Shown here: piece after piece, positions 1 to 8,010 of the stretch
Layout of the letters: each line of letters opens with the position of its first letter
How positions within the stretch are numbered: position 1 is the stretch's first letter
Notes under the pieces: generated by a model
Seen by the model: the letters and a program-made list of their open reading frames with translations, nothing else
Database searches by the model: none
Told to the model about the DNA's origin: nothing
Translations under genes and position numbers: made by a program
From: Halopseudomonas litoralis
GTDB taxonomy: Bacteria; Pseudomonadota; Gammaproteobacteria; Pseudomonadales; Pseudomonadaceae
DNA: 64,000 bases
NCBI RefSeq assembly: GCF_900105005.1
Contig: NZ_LT629748.1
Location: 310,001 to 374,000 of the forward strand
Direction of reading: 5' to 3'

Positions 1-4
1 GCGG

Positions 5-721
5 ATGGCTGCATTTTCAAAAGGACGATTACCGCATGATATTCGCCTAAAAAGCATCAATGATTTTGTGCAATCAGTAATCACAAGCGTTATTGGTGAT
101 AAGCCATTCAACTGGCTGATTTGCGAGGGATCTTCCGAAAAGCTTTACCTGAGTGCGTACTTTGCCGATTTGATTGAAAAGAAACGTTTGCGGATTGTGC
201 CTGTCGGCGGGGCTAGGGAAATAAAGAGGCTATATAACCACCTTCTGACGTCCTATGAGGATTTCAAGGACGAAATATCTGGGAAAATTATTCTTATATC
301 AGACACCGATTCAGAACTAGTTCGGTATGATGTTGCCAGCCATAAGAATTTAATTTGTAAAAGAATCGTCAATTGTGAAGCCGCAAAGGATACCAAGCTT
401 GTAAACATTCAGGCCAATCCTGTGTCGCCTGCAACAGAGATTGAAGACGCTCTGAATGGTCGGTTGTTTTGGAATACGTTGCTTGATTTCCAGGATGAAT
501 ACGCCGAAAAATTGGGGTTCATGAGCGAGCTTGATGTCGACCCCGATGACCGATGCCCGCATCTGGCTCTTGATCTTAGGGGAAGTGAACGGCAGAAACT
601 TCAGAAGTTTTTCGACACTGAAGGTGTGAAGTACGCATTCGCGCAGAGGTATGTGCAGTTGCTAGATGACTCGTATACAGTGCCAGCATGGATCAATGAA
701 ATTCGAGGATGGGTGGAGTGA
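5..721 (+). CDS. TOPRIM-like (OLD/AAA-ATPase C-terminal type) protein, probably 5'-truncated by the window
   Basis: The protein has an E-G-x-x-E motif (CEGSSEKLYL, residues about 40-49) followed by a hydrophobic strand ending in D-T-D (SDTDSE, about 99-104). That acidic layout is typical of TOPRIM folds at the C-terminus of OLD-family or AAA15 ATPases. The reading frame stays open to the window edge, so this could be the tail of a longer ATPase-TOPRIM protein, of a kind common in phage-defence genes; no ATPase part is visible. It is followed directly by an attC-like site and has lower GC than the chromosome further right, consistent with a cassette gene. The fold assignment is inferred from motifs only. 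Confidence 0.5.
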   Translation: MAAFSKGRLPHDIRLKSINDFVQSVITSVIGDKPFNWLICEGSSEKLYLSAYFADLIEKKRLRIVPVGGAREIKRLYNHLLTSYEDFKDEISGKIILISDTDSELVRYDVASHKNLICKRIVNCEAAKDTKLVNIQANPVSPATEIEDALNGRLFWNTLLDFQDEYAEKLGFMSELDVDPDDRCPHLALDLRGSERQKLQKFFDTEGVKYAFAQRYVQLLDDSYTVPAWINEIRGWVE

Positions 722-722
722 C

Positions 723-820
723 TTATAACAGATCGCTGCACCTGACGTTTGACTCGCTGTTCAGCTTGGCTACCAAGCCCCTCACGTCGAGTCAAACGCA
801 GGTGAGCTCAGGGGTAAGGC
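723..820 (+). other. attC-like recombination site 1 (integron cassette end)
   Basis: Arms at 740-756 and 788-803 pair over 16 bp with one unpaired A on the left strand, the extrahelical-base pattern of attC sites. The left end reads TTATAAC. The right end (GGGGTAAGGC) is only a degenerate version of the usual GTTRRRY core. An inner hairpin GCTTGG/CCAAGC forms the terminal loop. It lies between two unrelated ORFs, as expected for a cassette junction. Confidence 0.55.
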
Positions 821-865
821 TTTTAGAGAGAATTGTTCTCTATCAAAACAAAGGGGGTAAAACTT

Positions 866-1066
866 ATGAGCAAGAAAAACAAGTATGATCTTGGCGACAT
901 CGTAAAACTTAAGTCTGGGGGGCCGGACATGACGGTTAAGGACGTCCTGACAAAAATGAACGATGAGTTCAATGGTAGTTATCGCTGTCAATGGTTTGCA
1001 GGAAAGAAACTCGATATGGGCGTGTTCCCTGAGGAGTCCCTTGTTGCTGCAACGACAGGAAGATAA
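866..1066 (+). CDS. DUF2158 (YodC-like) small protein
   Basis: This 66-residue protein has the family pattern: GDIVKLKSGGPDMTV near the N-terminus, then CQWFAGKKL and GVFPEESL at the end. DUF2158 proteins are small and of unknown function. The ATG at 866 is preferred over an upstream ATG at 833 because a GGGGG-rich ribosome-binding site lies just before it and the family begins with MSKK-type sequence. It is followed after 2 bases by the next ORF, so both may share one cassette. Confidence 0.75.
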   Translation: MSKKNKYDLGDIVKLKSGGPDMTVKDVLTKMNDEFNGSYRCQWFAGKKLDMGVFPEESLVAATTGR

Positions 1067-1068
1067 TA

Positions 1069-1335
1069 ATGAATGTCTCAGAAGCATCTACATGGATGAG
1101 GTCTCAGCTAGATGAAGATAGTTGCCTCTACCAAGATGACGTCGTTGATTATTTGGTCAAAGAAGGCGCGGAAGCTCTTCTCAGAGAGAATAGCGATGGC
1201 AATCTAGTCCTTGAAAGAAAACTTCTGAATGAATTTCGTAAGTTGACCCAAGACGAAGTTGTATGGGTTAAACCCGATAAGTATTGGCGTTTTCGAGTGC
1301 CGGAAGATGAGCCTGGTAGAGATGCGAGAGGTTAG
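1069..1335 (+). CDS. Hypothetical protein (resembles DUF6953)
   Basis: An 88-residue soluble protein with no signal peptide or membrane segment. The layout (ASTWM near the start, then L-x-Q-x-x-V, and a C-terminal VVWVKPDKYWRFR) resembles the small DUF6953 family, whose function is unknown. Its stop codon lies exactly at the left end of the next attC-like site, so it is the last gene of its cassette. The family assignment is from memory of the motif and is moderate. Confidence 0.6.
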   Translation: MNVSEASTWMRSQLDEDSCLYQDDVVDYLVKEGAEALLRENSDGNLVLERKLLNEFRKLTQDEVVWVKPDKYWRFRVPEDEPGRDARG

Positions 1336-1410
1336 CCTAACAATCGCAGGCACTGGGACAAAGTTTCCGCTGCGCTTCAACTTTGCCCGTGCTGCGGGCG
1401 TTATGAAGGC
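1335..1410 (+). other. attC-like recombination site 2
   Basis: The left end reads GCCTAAC, a perfect RYYYAAC core. Arms at about 1345-1365 and 1379-1396 pair closely (CGCAG, CAC, GGG, CAAAGTT blocks) with single unpaired bases on the left strand only, as in folded bottom-strand attC sites. The right core reads GCGTTATGAAGGC; its ATG is the start codon of the next gene. This is the clearest attC of the window. Confidence 0.7.
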
Positions 1411-1684
1411 CAAGGAGGTTCGGGTTGTGATTCATGATTGCCCTTCTTGCTCACTCGCAGAGGCATGGTTTGAAGAAGATGGCTCTGATATCTATCTCAA
1501 CCTGAACCGGGTGGCGACTGAAGAGGACCTCGAAATTGACCATTATCTTGAGTACGAAGGTCAAACAATCGAGACTGTAAAAATTCTTGTGGCGTTCTGC
1601 CCATATTGCGGCCAGAAACTCGGAAGTTCTGATCGAGTAGTCGTTCCGCAGTTTCAGCACCATAATTTTGGCGGTAGGAAATGA
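1403..1684 (+). CDS. Hypothetical cassette protein with two Cys-pair motifs
   Basis: This 93-residue protein carries CPSC (about residues 14-17) and CPYCG (about 66-70), spaced like a small zinc ribbon; the family is not recognised. The ORF is open further upstream (to 1259), but that part would overlap both the preceding gene and the attC stem. Starting at the ATG within the attC core (GTTATG) is the normal arrangement for cassette genes, so I chose 1403. No function can be given. Confidence 0.55.
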   Translation: MKAKEVRVVIHDCPSCSLAEAWFEEDGSDIYLNLNRVATEEDLEIDHYLEYEGQTIETVKILVAFCPYCGQKLGSSDRVVVPQFQHHNFGGRK

Positions 1685-1688
1685 GCGT

Positions 1689-1775
1689 TCATAACCAAGC
1701 GCATCACTACGCAGCCTTCGGCTGCCGGATGCTCGCAAGCTCGCAAGCTCGCACCGGTGTGCGCGGCGTTAAATG
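1689..1775 (+). other. attC-like recombination site 3
   Basis: The right end is GGCGTTAAATGC, a perfect GTTRRRY core (1768-1774). The left end CATAACCAAGCGC partly pairs with it. The centre has GCAGCC/GGCTGC and a direct CTCGCAAG repeat. Imperfect arms with left-strand bulges match the attC style. The site separates two unrelated ORFs. Confidence 0.6.
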
Positions 1776-2567
1776 CCCATGAGAAGGATAAGTGCCGAAA
1801 TGAAGGCCGCGCTTAGGGAAGCACTGTTCGGCGACTCCAGAGGCGTAAAGAAAGGTACGTTAAACGCCCTCGTGCGACGTGGCCTAATGGAGAAGAATGG
1901 CGAGCTCACTACGGAGGGCTGGAGAAGTGCGGTTGAGAGCCTGAAACTTCCCGAGCAGTGCTCCCATCTCGGGCTTCCATTTGAGCAGATCGACGGGATT
2001 CAATTTGACAAAGAGCCGGAGCGAATTGCTTGGAAGCATTATATTCAGCAGGGATACGAAGGGGCGTATTGTGAAGGAGGGCCCATTCTCCTCATTATTC
2101 GCGCGGCAGCATTGGACGTACTCACGGATCTCAATCCGTTCGGCTCCCGGGAAGACGCTTGCAATCGATTCACAGAAGCCCAGCTTAAGATTCATGAAAA
2201 CTATATTCCCGCGATTGCTTCCGCGGTGGAGAAGGCTGACCTGAGTTCTGTAGTTCGAGGCTTTCGGGAGATCTATCCTTCGTTGATGGTCAAGGAAGCC
2301 TATCCAGGGCTTACTGAGAACGCGATATCAGCAATCTTCTCTACCTTGGGTAGCAGCGCCCTTCGCGCGATCACAGAGGCAATAGCCGAAAATCCATATC
2401 AATACCGTGCGGGCTGGCCAGATTTGACGCTCACCAAGGATGGCAAGATGTTGTGGGTAGAGGTAAAAACAACGGACAAACTCCACATGAGCCAAATCAT
2501 CACCATCAGCAAGATGAAGCCGCTGCTCCCTGGCAGGCTAATTGTTGCGCAGCTCACTAAGGCATAA
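1773..2567 (+). CDS. VRR-NUC domain protein
   Basis: A 264-residue protein. The C-terminal third holds GWPDLTL, then WVEVKTTDKLHMSQ, the D...E-x-K...Q signature of VRR-NUC (PD-(D/E)XK) nucleases; catalytic residues appear intact. The N-terminal 190 residues are helical and not recognised. It starts within or just after an attC core (ATG 1773 or 1779). Cassette-borne VRR-NUC proteins may act in DNA repair or in defence; nothing here decides which. Confidence 0.65.
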   Translation: MPMRRISAEMKAALREALFGDSRGVKKGTLNALVRRGLMEKNGELTTEGWRSAVESLKLPEQCSHLGLPFEQIDGIQFDKEPERIAWKHYIQQGYEGAYCEGGPILLIIRAAALDVLTDLNPFGSREDACNRFTEAQLKIHENYIPAIASAVEKADLSSVVRGFREIYPSLMVKEAYPGLTENAISAIFSTLGSSALRAITEAIAENPYQYRAGWPDLTLTKDGKMLWVEVKTTDKLHMSQIITISKMKPLLPGRLIVAQLTKA

Positions 2568-2582
2568 AACTCGGTGGCTGGG

Positions 2583-2646
2583 CATCTAACAATTCGCTTT
2601 TGTCGGACAACTTCTCCACCGCTTCGCGGCTACAAAGTTGCCGCAA
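2583..2646 (+). other. attC-like site 4, right end lost to an IS
   Basis: It begins GCATCTAACAATTCGC (RYYYAAC core ATCTAAC). Arms 2604-2613 (CGGACAACTT) and 2635-2643 (AAGTTGCCG) pair fully apart from one extrahelical A, the attC hallmark. The expected right end, complementary to the left core, is absent; an IS terminus begins at about 2647 instead. Confidence 0.65.
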
Positions 2647-2868
2647 TGTAGTGGTCAACTAATCCCGGACACTGTTTTAAGTTTTTCTTCTGCCACTACC
2701 GGTGCGGTCCCCCCATTGAACGCGTGGGGCCGCTCCTGATTGTAATATCCCATCAGGTAGCTGCTGATATCCTTCCGGGCAGCGGCCAAGCTGTGATAGC
2801 CCATCGGCGGTATCCATTCCGTTTTCAAGCTGCGGAACAGACGCTCCATGGGGGCATTGTCGGGTCGC
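2647..2868 (-). mobile_element. IS3-family insertion sequence remnant (3' end of transposase)
   Basis: Minus-strand reading from about 2868 to 2655 encodes the C-terminal part of an IS3-family OrfB: RPDNAPMERLFRSLKTEW, then YYNQERPHAFNGG near the end. This is the last part of the rve integrase domain. The right terminus reads TGTAGTGGTCAACT on the plus strand, like IS3-group ends. The upstream two thirds of the transposase and the other IS end are missing, so it cannot move by itself. Confidence 0.8.
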
Positions 2869-3032
2869 TGTTGCTGGGCGGCTCCAAGGTCAACCCGCTC
2901 AAGTTTACTGATTTCCTGAACAAAAACAGTTCTGAAGGCTGGCGGGTGCAGACCATGGAGAAGGATATCCGCAGAATGCTGTTGTTCTGGAAGCGTGAAG
3001 CCTATGTGGTCATCCTTGGTCGGAACACATGA
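2868..3032 (+). pseudogene. 5'-truncated DUF4177-type gene
   Basis: The reading frame running out of the IS remnant ends with FLNKNSSEGWRV, then an FWKREAYVVIL segment, the C-terminal half of DUF4177 proteins (E-G-W plus a hydrophobic final strand). The N-terminal half and its start codon are replaced by IS sequence. The stop overlaps the start of the next gene (ATGA), so the two were once co-translated. The exact junction is uncertain by about 15 bases. Confidence 0.65.
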
Positions 3033-3241
3033 AGTACGGTTCGATCATTTGTACCGGTCTGTTCGTGCTGGGCGTGGCGTTGTCGCTGGTGCAGTTGTGG
3101 CTAACCCCGCTGAGCCCGGAATTGTTCTTCAAGTTGATTGTGACGATAGGTGCCTTTTTTGTTGTCGCCTTGGGCATTACCCTGGTGTGTCGGGAATATG
3201 TGTCCGATAAGGAAATGAAAAAGAAGGGCTATATCGACTGA
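3029..3241 (+). CDS. Small inner-membrane protein, unknown function
   Basis: This 70-residue protein has two predicted membrane helices (about residues 5-25 and 34-52) and a charged Lys-rich C-terminus. Its start overlaps the stop of the truncated DUF4177 gene by ATGA. With its partner damaged it may no longer be expressed normally, though the ORF itself is intact. No family recognised. A strong terminator follows 44 bases later. Confidence 0.6.
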   Translation: MKYGSIICTGLFVLGVALSLVQLWLTPLSPELFFKLIVTIGAFFVVALGITLVCREYVSDKEMKKKGYID

Positions 3242-3284
3242 TATCTACGCGCTGCAGCGGGTATGTGTCTCTGTCGCGCTCGAT

Positions 3285-3324
3285 CGCAAAGCCCCCGGCT
3301 GTTGGCGCGGCCGGGGGCTTTGCG
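3285..3324 (+). terminator. Strong GC-rich hairpin terminator
   Basis: A perfect 15-bp stem (CGCAAAGCCCCCGGC at 3285-3299 with its complement at 3310-3324) with a 10-nt loop follows the small membrane protein gene. The right arm includes TTTGCG and is followed by TT, so it fits a Rho-independent terminator with a weak U tract. Confidence 0.7.
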
Positions 3325-3459
3325 TTCATGCTGGTGTCAGGGAGTCGAATAATTCACGGATTGCCCGATTCCTGATCGTGAGATGTAACTTTATTCCCAT
3401 CTTCGGGATCTGGCGGCAGCGGCGATAAAACGGAACATAACCACGAAAGGACGCGATCT

Positions 3460-3831
3460 ATGAAATATATAAGTCTTTTATTACTGGCTATTCTGACCGG
3501 CTGCGCTTCGGGGCCTGCGGAGAAGTCAATGTCAGAAGTACAGCCGTCGCCGGCGGCACTCTTTGCTCCTCCTCCACAACTATGGTCAGCGCAGAAGATA
3601 CTCAGTGGGTCTCCAGAAGCCTGTGCCGACGAAGCGTTGGAGATACTCAAGGCGCTGCAATTTATTAGTGTGGCGAAAAATGGCACCTATGTTTACGGCA
3701 ATCTGATGTCCAACCGTGCTGCGATAAAATGCATACCCAATGGTGAGGGCACCTTCGTCTACACTGTAGTGGCTGGGCCGGAGAAGAAGCAGGTCGAGCG
3801 GCTGCGTAATGAGATTTTCTGGCGCTTGTAA
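3460..3831 (+). CDS. Small lipoprotein, unknown function
   Basis: This 123-residue protein begins with a short Sec signal and a lipobox (AILTGC, Cys at about residue 15), so it should be lipidated; there is no Asp at +2, so it probably goes to the outer membrane. The body (about residues 40-120) is a small alpha/beta domain with two further cysteines and no recognised family. A purine-rich ribosome-binding site (AAAGGA) precedes the ATG. It stands alone. Confidence 0.65.
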   Translation: MKYISLLLLAILTGCASGPAEKSMSEVQPSPAALFAPPPQLWSAQKILSGSPEACADEALEILKALQFISVAKNGTYVYGNLMSNRAAIKCIPNGEGTFVYTVVAGPEKKQVERLRNEIFWRL

Positions 3832-3846
3832 ACCCAGCTACTCAAC

Positions 3847-4008
3847 GTGGCCTGCAGAAAGAAAACTCACTGGATCTGGTTTGTATTCCCTCGGTTCAAA
3901 GGGCTTGGCAGCAGTTTCAATGCTGAACGGTACGGCTTGAGTGGGTTGGCTGAAGCCAAAGCGTACCTTGAGCATCCGCTCTTGGGTTCCCGACTCCGTG
4001 AAGCGTGT
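3847..4008 (+). pseudogene. DUF1810 gene fragment
   Basis: The frame encodes KTHWIWFVFPRFKGLG and later RYGLSGLAEAKAYLEHPLLG, the conserved N-terminal core of DUF1810 proteins (about 140 residues in full). No start codon with a good ribosome-binding site is present, and the C-terminal half is absent. The frame runs directly into a VOC-family remnant read in another frame, so this is a relic, not a gene. Confidence 0.75.
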
Positions 4009-4150
4009 AATGACCCAGGCAAAGGCGGCGGGAGCGAAAATCATCAAGCCGGCGCAGGATACGTTCTGGGGAGACTATGCGGGATATTTCCAGGACCTGG
4101 ATTCCCATCTGAATTTCGAAACAGGGACAGAGGCATGCGGTGCTGATCTG
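3992..4150 (+). pseudogene. VOC (glyoxalase-fold) gene 3' fragment
   Basis: In a second frame the sequence encodes AKAAGAKIIKPAQDTFWGDY, then AGYFQDLDSHLNFE, the C-terminal beta-alpha-beta-beta-beta unit of VOC dioxygenase-like proteins. The N-terminal module is missing and the metal-ligand Glu region is altered (LNFE where HLWE is usual). It is joined head-on to the DUF1810 fragment at about 3995-4010. Confidence 0.7.
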
Positions 4151-4164
4151 TTCCCTGCATGCCA

Positions 4165-4590
4165 TCAGTTGAAATTGAATTTTCTTTCGATATCTCTTTT
4201 CTTTGTTACGTATTCCCGAGTTTCCAGCTCACCCAGCGTCAGCTGATTATCCAGTTCGGTAATTTCGGCTTCCATATCACGCTTGAGCTTATGCTTGCTC
4301 ATATCGTAGTTGATTGCCATGGAGCCTTGGTAGCCGCTGACTGGATCCCACAGGATCGAAAGCGGCCAGAAGAGCAGATTCACAACTCCCATTCCGGGTG
4401 ATCTGGCATAGAAAGAGCCGCCACCGGGCAGCAGACCCAGTGCCGCCCCAACTTCAGGTTTTTTCTCCACAACCAGAACATCAGCGGATTCCATTGCTCG
4501 ATATTCTCTTTCCTGCATGGAGTTCAGGCCAGTGGCGCAGCCGCTCATCATGGTGAGTGCAACGACACATGCTCCCAGTTTCAAATGCAT
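4165..4590 (-). CDS. Putative lipoprotein with C-terminal coiled segment
   Basis: This 141-residue protein starts at ATG 4590, preceded by AAAGGGA at normal spacing; an upstream in-frame ATG (4626) has no such site. The signal peptide ends in a lipobox (MMSGC, Cys about 17). A Gly/Pro-rich stretch (LLPGGGSFYARSPG) and a hydrophobic segment follow, then a charged helical tail rich in Glu/Lys (about 100-141) that may form a coiled coil. The Gly-rich plus hydrophobic layout suggests association with the envelope. Function unknown. Confidence 0.6.
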   Translation of the reverse strand: MHLKLGACVVALTMMSGCATGLNSMQEREYRAMESADVLVVEKKPEVGAALGLLPGGGSFYARSPGMGVVNLLFWPLSILWDPVSGYQGSMAINYDMSKHKLKRDMEAEITELDNQLTLGELETREYVTKKRDIERKFNFN

Positions 4591-4840
4591 ACAAACAATC
4601 CCTTTTAAATTAATTCCTGCCCGCATGACCAGCCCAAGTATTTCTGTGTTTGTCGGCGGTTCCGAGTCAAGGCGCTGTGTTTTACAAACGAGGCGACACC
4701 TTGGTTGGCAATATCATAATGAAATTAAAAGGCCATTGCCATGGTGTTGAAACAAAGAGGGAGGGCACCCTGAACACCTCGCCCATTATTCCAGATCAAT
4801 ACGTGCAACTGCGGCGGAGAAGTGCTTCACGCCAGTAGTC

Positions 4841-5500
4841 TTAATCCTGGTAGGGCGTTGGGTCGGCTACGCAGGCCTGGGCCATGGCTTCGATGCGTTC
4901 CACACAGGTACCGCAACGGCCGCAGTGAATCCTGCCGCCTTCGTAGCAGGACCAGGTGTCCGCCACCGGTACGGTAAAGCGCGCCGCATCCCGGGCGATT
5001 TCGGTCTTGTCGGCGTTGACGTAGGGTGCGAACAGGGCCACCTCGGCTACACCATCCAACGCCTTGGCTTGCATCTGGCCGAACAATTGAATGAAGTCAG
5101 GGCGACAGTCGGGATAGATGAAATGGTCGCCGCCATGGACCGCCAGGGCGACGCTGTCGAAGCTGCGGGCGGACGCCACGCCGAAAGCAATGGTGAGCAT
5201 GATGGCGTTGCGGTTGGGCACCACCGTCAGCTTCATGTTCGCTTCGCTGTAATGGCCGTGGGGCACGGCGATGTCATCGGTCAGGGCCGAGCCGGAAAGC
5301 TGGCTACCGATAGAGGCGATGTCCATGACCAGGTGCGGGACCTCAAGGCGCTCGGCGGCAAGACGCGCGGCGTCGATTTCCTTGCGGTGGCGCTGGCCGT
5401 AGTCGAAGGTCAGCAGGGCGCCGAGGGCGTTCTCTGCGGCCAGCCGGTAGGCCAGAGTCACGGAGTCGAATCCGCCGGAGCAGATCAATAATGCATTCAT
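4841..5500 (-). CDS. queC: 7-cyano-7-deazaguanine synthase QueC
   Basis: QueC converts 7-carboxy-7-deazaguanine to preQ0 with ATP and ammonia, in the queuosine pathway. The PP-loop motif SGGFDS is at residues 8-13 (the usual Met is Phe here). Four C-terminal cysteines (185, 193, 196, 199, with CGRCGTC) form the structural zinc site, spaced as in the E. coli enzyme. The length of 219 residues is normal. No other que gene is next to it. Confidence 0.93.
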   Translation of the reverse strand: MNALLICSGGFDSVTLAYRLAAENALGALLTFDYGQRHRKEIDAARLAAERLEVPHLVMDIASIGSQLSGSALTDDIAVPHGHYSEANMKLTVVPNRNAIMLTIAFGVASARSFDSVALAVHGGDHFIYPDCRPDFIQLFGQMQAKALDGVAEVALFAPYVNADKTEIARDAARFTVPVADTWSCYEGGRIHCGRCGTCVERIEAMAQACVADPTPYQD

Positions 5501-5614
5501 ATTGTGTCCTTGTTTTGTCCGGGTAGGCTGCGACCGGGTGAGGTGGGCTATTGTACTATCATCAGCACGGACTCATTAAGTCCACATCGCCCAAGACACA
5601 TACGAGGAAATATC

Positions 5615-6976
5615 ATGAGCGCTGGAGCTTCACTTGATCGCTGGCTGGAAGATTCATTGGTCCAGGAGCTCATCGATCTGAAGGAAACAGTCTGGTTCAA
5701 TCCGGCTGTGCAGCCTGCGACAGTGGCGTTGTCTGATGTGGGGCTCACTCTGGACGATATGCACGATGCCAGCGCCCGGCTGACACGCTTCGCTGCTTAT
5801 ATCCGCCGCATTTTTCCTCAGACTGAGCAGGCGGGCGGGATTATCGAGTCGCCGATCCAGCCCGTGCCGCAAATGCAGAACGCCATCGGCCAGCGTTACA
5901 ACCTGCCGCTTTCCGGACAGCTGTGGCTCAAGCTCGATAACGCCCTGCCGATTTCGGGCTCGATCAAGGCGCGTGGCGGCATCTATGAAGTGCTCAAGCA
6001 CGCAGAGGATCTGGCCTTGGCTGCAGGGTTGCTGAGCCTGGATGACGATTACGCGAAACTTGACAGTGATGCCTTTCGTGCTTTCTTCCGGGGGCACCGC
6101 ATTGCTGTAGGTTCTACCGGCAACCTGGGCCTGTCGATCGGCATCATGAGCGCCACTCTGGGTTTTGAGGTGACTGTGCATATGTCGGCTGATGCACGTG
6201 AGTGGAAAAAAGAGTTGTTGCGCGAGCACGGCGTAACCGTGGTCGAGTACGAATCGGACTTCAGCGTTGCCGTGGCTGAAGGAAGAAAGCAGGCTGATGA
6301 AGATCCTGCCTGTCACTTCATTGATGACGAGAACTCCACCAGTCTGTTCCTCGGCTACGCTGTTGCGGCGGAGCGACTGAAGCTTCAGCTGGATGCCGCT
6401 GGTATCGTTGTTGATGCTGAACATCCGCTGTTCGTTTACCTGCCCTGCGGGGTGGGCGGTGGGCCGGGCGGTGTATCTTTTGGCTTGAAACTGGTGTTTG
6501 GTGATGCGGTGCATTGCATTTTTGCTGAACCGACCCACTCACCTTGCATGTTGCTCGGCGTTTATACCGGCCTGCATGATGAGGTATGTGTGCAGGATGT
6601 GGGTATCGACAATCTGACTGCCGCTGACGGTCTGGCCGTGGGCCGTCCGTCCGGCTTTGTCGGCAAGGCAATGCAGCGGCTTATTGATGGCTATTACACC
6701 ATTCGGGATGAAGAGTTGTATGCCTTGCTTGCGCTGTTGGAGCAGGAAGAAGGTATCCGCCTGGAGCCGTCAGCGCTTGCTGGCGTGCCGGGTATTGCTC
6801 GCATCCAGGCGCCGGAGCACCAGGCTTATCACCAACGTCTCCAGCTGACTCCCGCCAGATTGGCCAACGCAACCCACCTGGCCTGGGCCACTGGAGGAAG
6901 CATGGTGCCGGATGACGAAATGGAGGCCTATCTGGCTAAAGGTAAAGAGGCGCTGAGACAGACCACGGCAGTGTAG
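5615..6976 (+). CDS. dsdA: D-serine dehydratase
   Basis: This PLP enzyme deaminates D-serine to pyruvate and ammonia. It has 453 residues from the ATG at 5615, which follows an ACGAGGAAAT ribosome-binding site; a longer frame exists but lacks one. The PLP lysine is K118 in SGSIKARGG, the same number as in E. coli Dsd[12 protein letters not shown] (about 168-178) binds the phosphate and CGVGGGPGG (about 280-288) forms the glycine loop. No DsdC regulator or DsdX permease is adjacent. Confidence 0.92.
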   Translation: MSAGASLDRWLEDSLVQELIDLKETVWFNPAVQPATVALSDVGLTLDDMHDASARLTRFAAYIRRIFPQTEQAGGIIESPIQPVPQMQNAIGQRYNLPLSGQLWLKLDNALPISGSIKARGGIYEVLKHAEDLALAAGLLSLDDDYAKLDSDAFRAFFRGHRIAVGSTGNLGLSIGIMSATLGFEVTVHMSADAREWKKELLREHGVTVVEYESDFSVAVAEGRKQADEDPACHFIDDENSTSLFLGYAVAAERLKLQLDAAGIVVDAEHPLFVYLPCGVGGGPGGVSFGLKLVFGDAVHCIFAEPTHSPCMLLGVYTGLHDEVCVQDVGIDNLTAADGLAVGRPSGFVGKAMQRLIDGYYTIRDEELYALLALLEQEEGIRLEPSALAGVPGIARIQAPEHQAYHQRLQLTPARLANATHLAWATGGSMVPDDEMEAYLAKGKEALRQTTAV

Positions 6977-7044
6977 GCGGGGTCTGGAGTGATTAAAACT
7001 ATTTGGGAAGTCGTCCGGCATCGGGGCCGGTTGGAGTGGATTTG

Positions 7045-7539
7045 ATGAATGTTCGGGAAGTTACAAGAGACGACTTTGACTGCATCTGGCCAATTTTCCA
7101 TGAGATCGTCGCTGCTGGTGATACCTATGCATACCCGCGAGACACGACCAGGGAGCAGGCGCTGAAGCTTTGGCTGGATGCGCCGCGAAAGACCTTCCTT
7201 TTCGAGAAAGATGGTCAGGTTCTGGGTACGTATTACATCAAGACCAACCAGGCAGGCCCGGGCGAGCATGTCTGCAATTGTGGCTATATGGTTGCATCTG
7301 CCGCGCGAGGGCAGGGTTTGGCCACAACCATGTGCGAACATTCTCAAGAGATTGCCAGAGAGCTTGGCTACAAGGCTATGCAGTTCAACTTCGTTGCAGC
7401 CAGTAATGAGGGGGCGGTAAGGCTCTGGAACAAGTTGGGTTTCGCTACCGTAGGGAGACTGCCCCAGGCGTTTCAGCATCCGTCCAGGGGATATGTTGAT
7501 GCCTTGGTGATGTACAAATGGTTGGAAGCAGGGGCATAG
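7045..7539 (+). CDS. GNAT-family N-acetyltransferase
   Basis: This 164-residue single-domain protein has the GNAT acetyl-CoA site (ARGQGLATTM, about 92-101) followed by the alpha4/beta6-7 part (AASNEGAVRLWNKLGF). The substrate cannot be told from sequence; the NVREVTRDDFDCIWPIFHEI start resembles phosphinothricin/amino-acid type acetyltransferases. The start at 7045 was chosen because the upstream codons overlap no recognisable domain. Confidence 0.8.
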   Translation: MNVREVTRDDFDCIWPIFHEIVAAGDTYAYPRDTTREQALKLWLDAPRKTFLFEKDGQVLGTYYIKTNQAGPGEHVCNCGYMVASAARGQGLATTMCEHSQEIARELGYKAMQFNFVAASNEGAVRLWNKLGFATVGRLPQAFQHPSRGYVDALVMYKWLEAGA

Positions 7540-7581
7540 TTTCGGCCGCTTCGTTCTCTATCATGATTCAAGGGCTCCGCT

Positions 7582-7980
7582 ATGCTCGTCACCATTGCTC
7601 GTTACAGCCTGCCTTACGAAGCCCATATTGCTAAGTCCCGGTTGGATTCGGAAGGTGTGCCGGCATTTGTTGCGGATGAGCACACCATCAATATGCAATG
7701 GTTGCTGTCCGATGCGCTTGGCGGGGTTCGGTTGCAGGTGCCGGAGGCGCATGTTGATGCGGCGCTGGCGATCCTGGCGGAGGACCGCGAACAGGATCTG
7801 GTAGAAGAGCAGGGCGTGGATGCAACGCCGTGCCCGCATTGCGGTAGTGAAGATACTGAGTACCAGCAGATAGGCAGGCGTTGGGCGTTTCTGGCATTTC
7901 TTGGTCTTGATTTTCCGCTGTTCCCGGTCAAGGACGGGGTCAGGTGCAAGCAATGTGGGCGGGTATCGCCGGTGCGATGA
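7582..7980 (+). CDS. DUF2007 protein with C-terminal zinc ribbon
   Basis: This 132-residue protein has an N-terminal DUF2007 domain (putative signal-transducing fold; LVTIARYSLPYEAHIAKSRL, about 2-70) and a C-terminal ribbon with CPHCG (about 94-98) and CKQCG (about 123-127). Proteins with this layout are common in Pseudomonas. DUF2007 resembles PII-type signalling folds, but no partner is evident here. Monocistronic. Confidence 0.75.
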   Translation: MLVTIARYSLPYEAHIAKSRLDSEGVPAFVADEHTINMQWLLSDALGGVRLQVPEAHVDAALAILAEDREQDLVEEQGVDATPCPHCGSEDTEYQQIGRRWAFLAFLGLDFPLFPVKDGVRCKQCGRVSPVR

Positions 7981-8010
7981 TCGAGGCTATGTGGCCATTC
8001 ATCTCATCCC

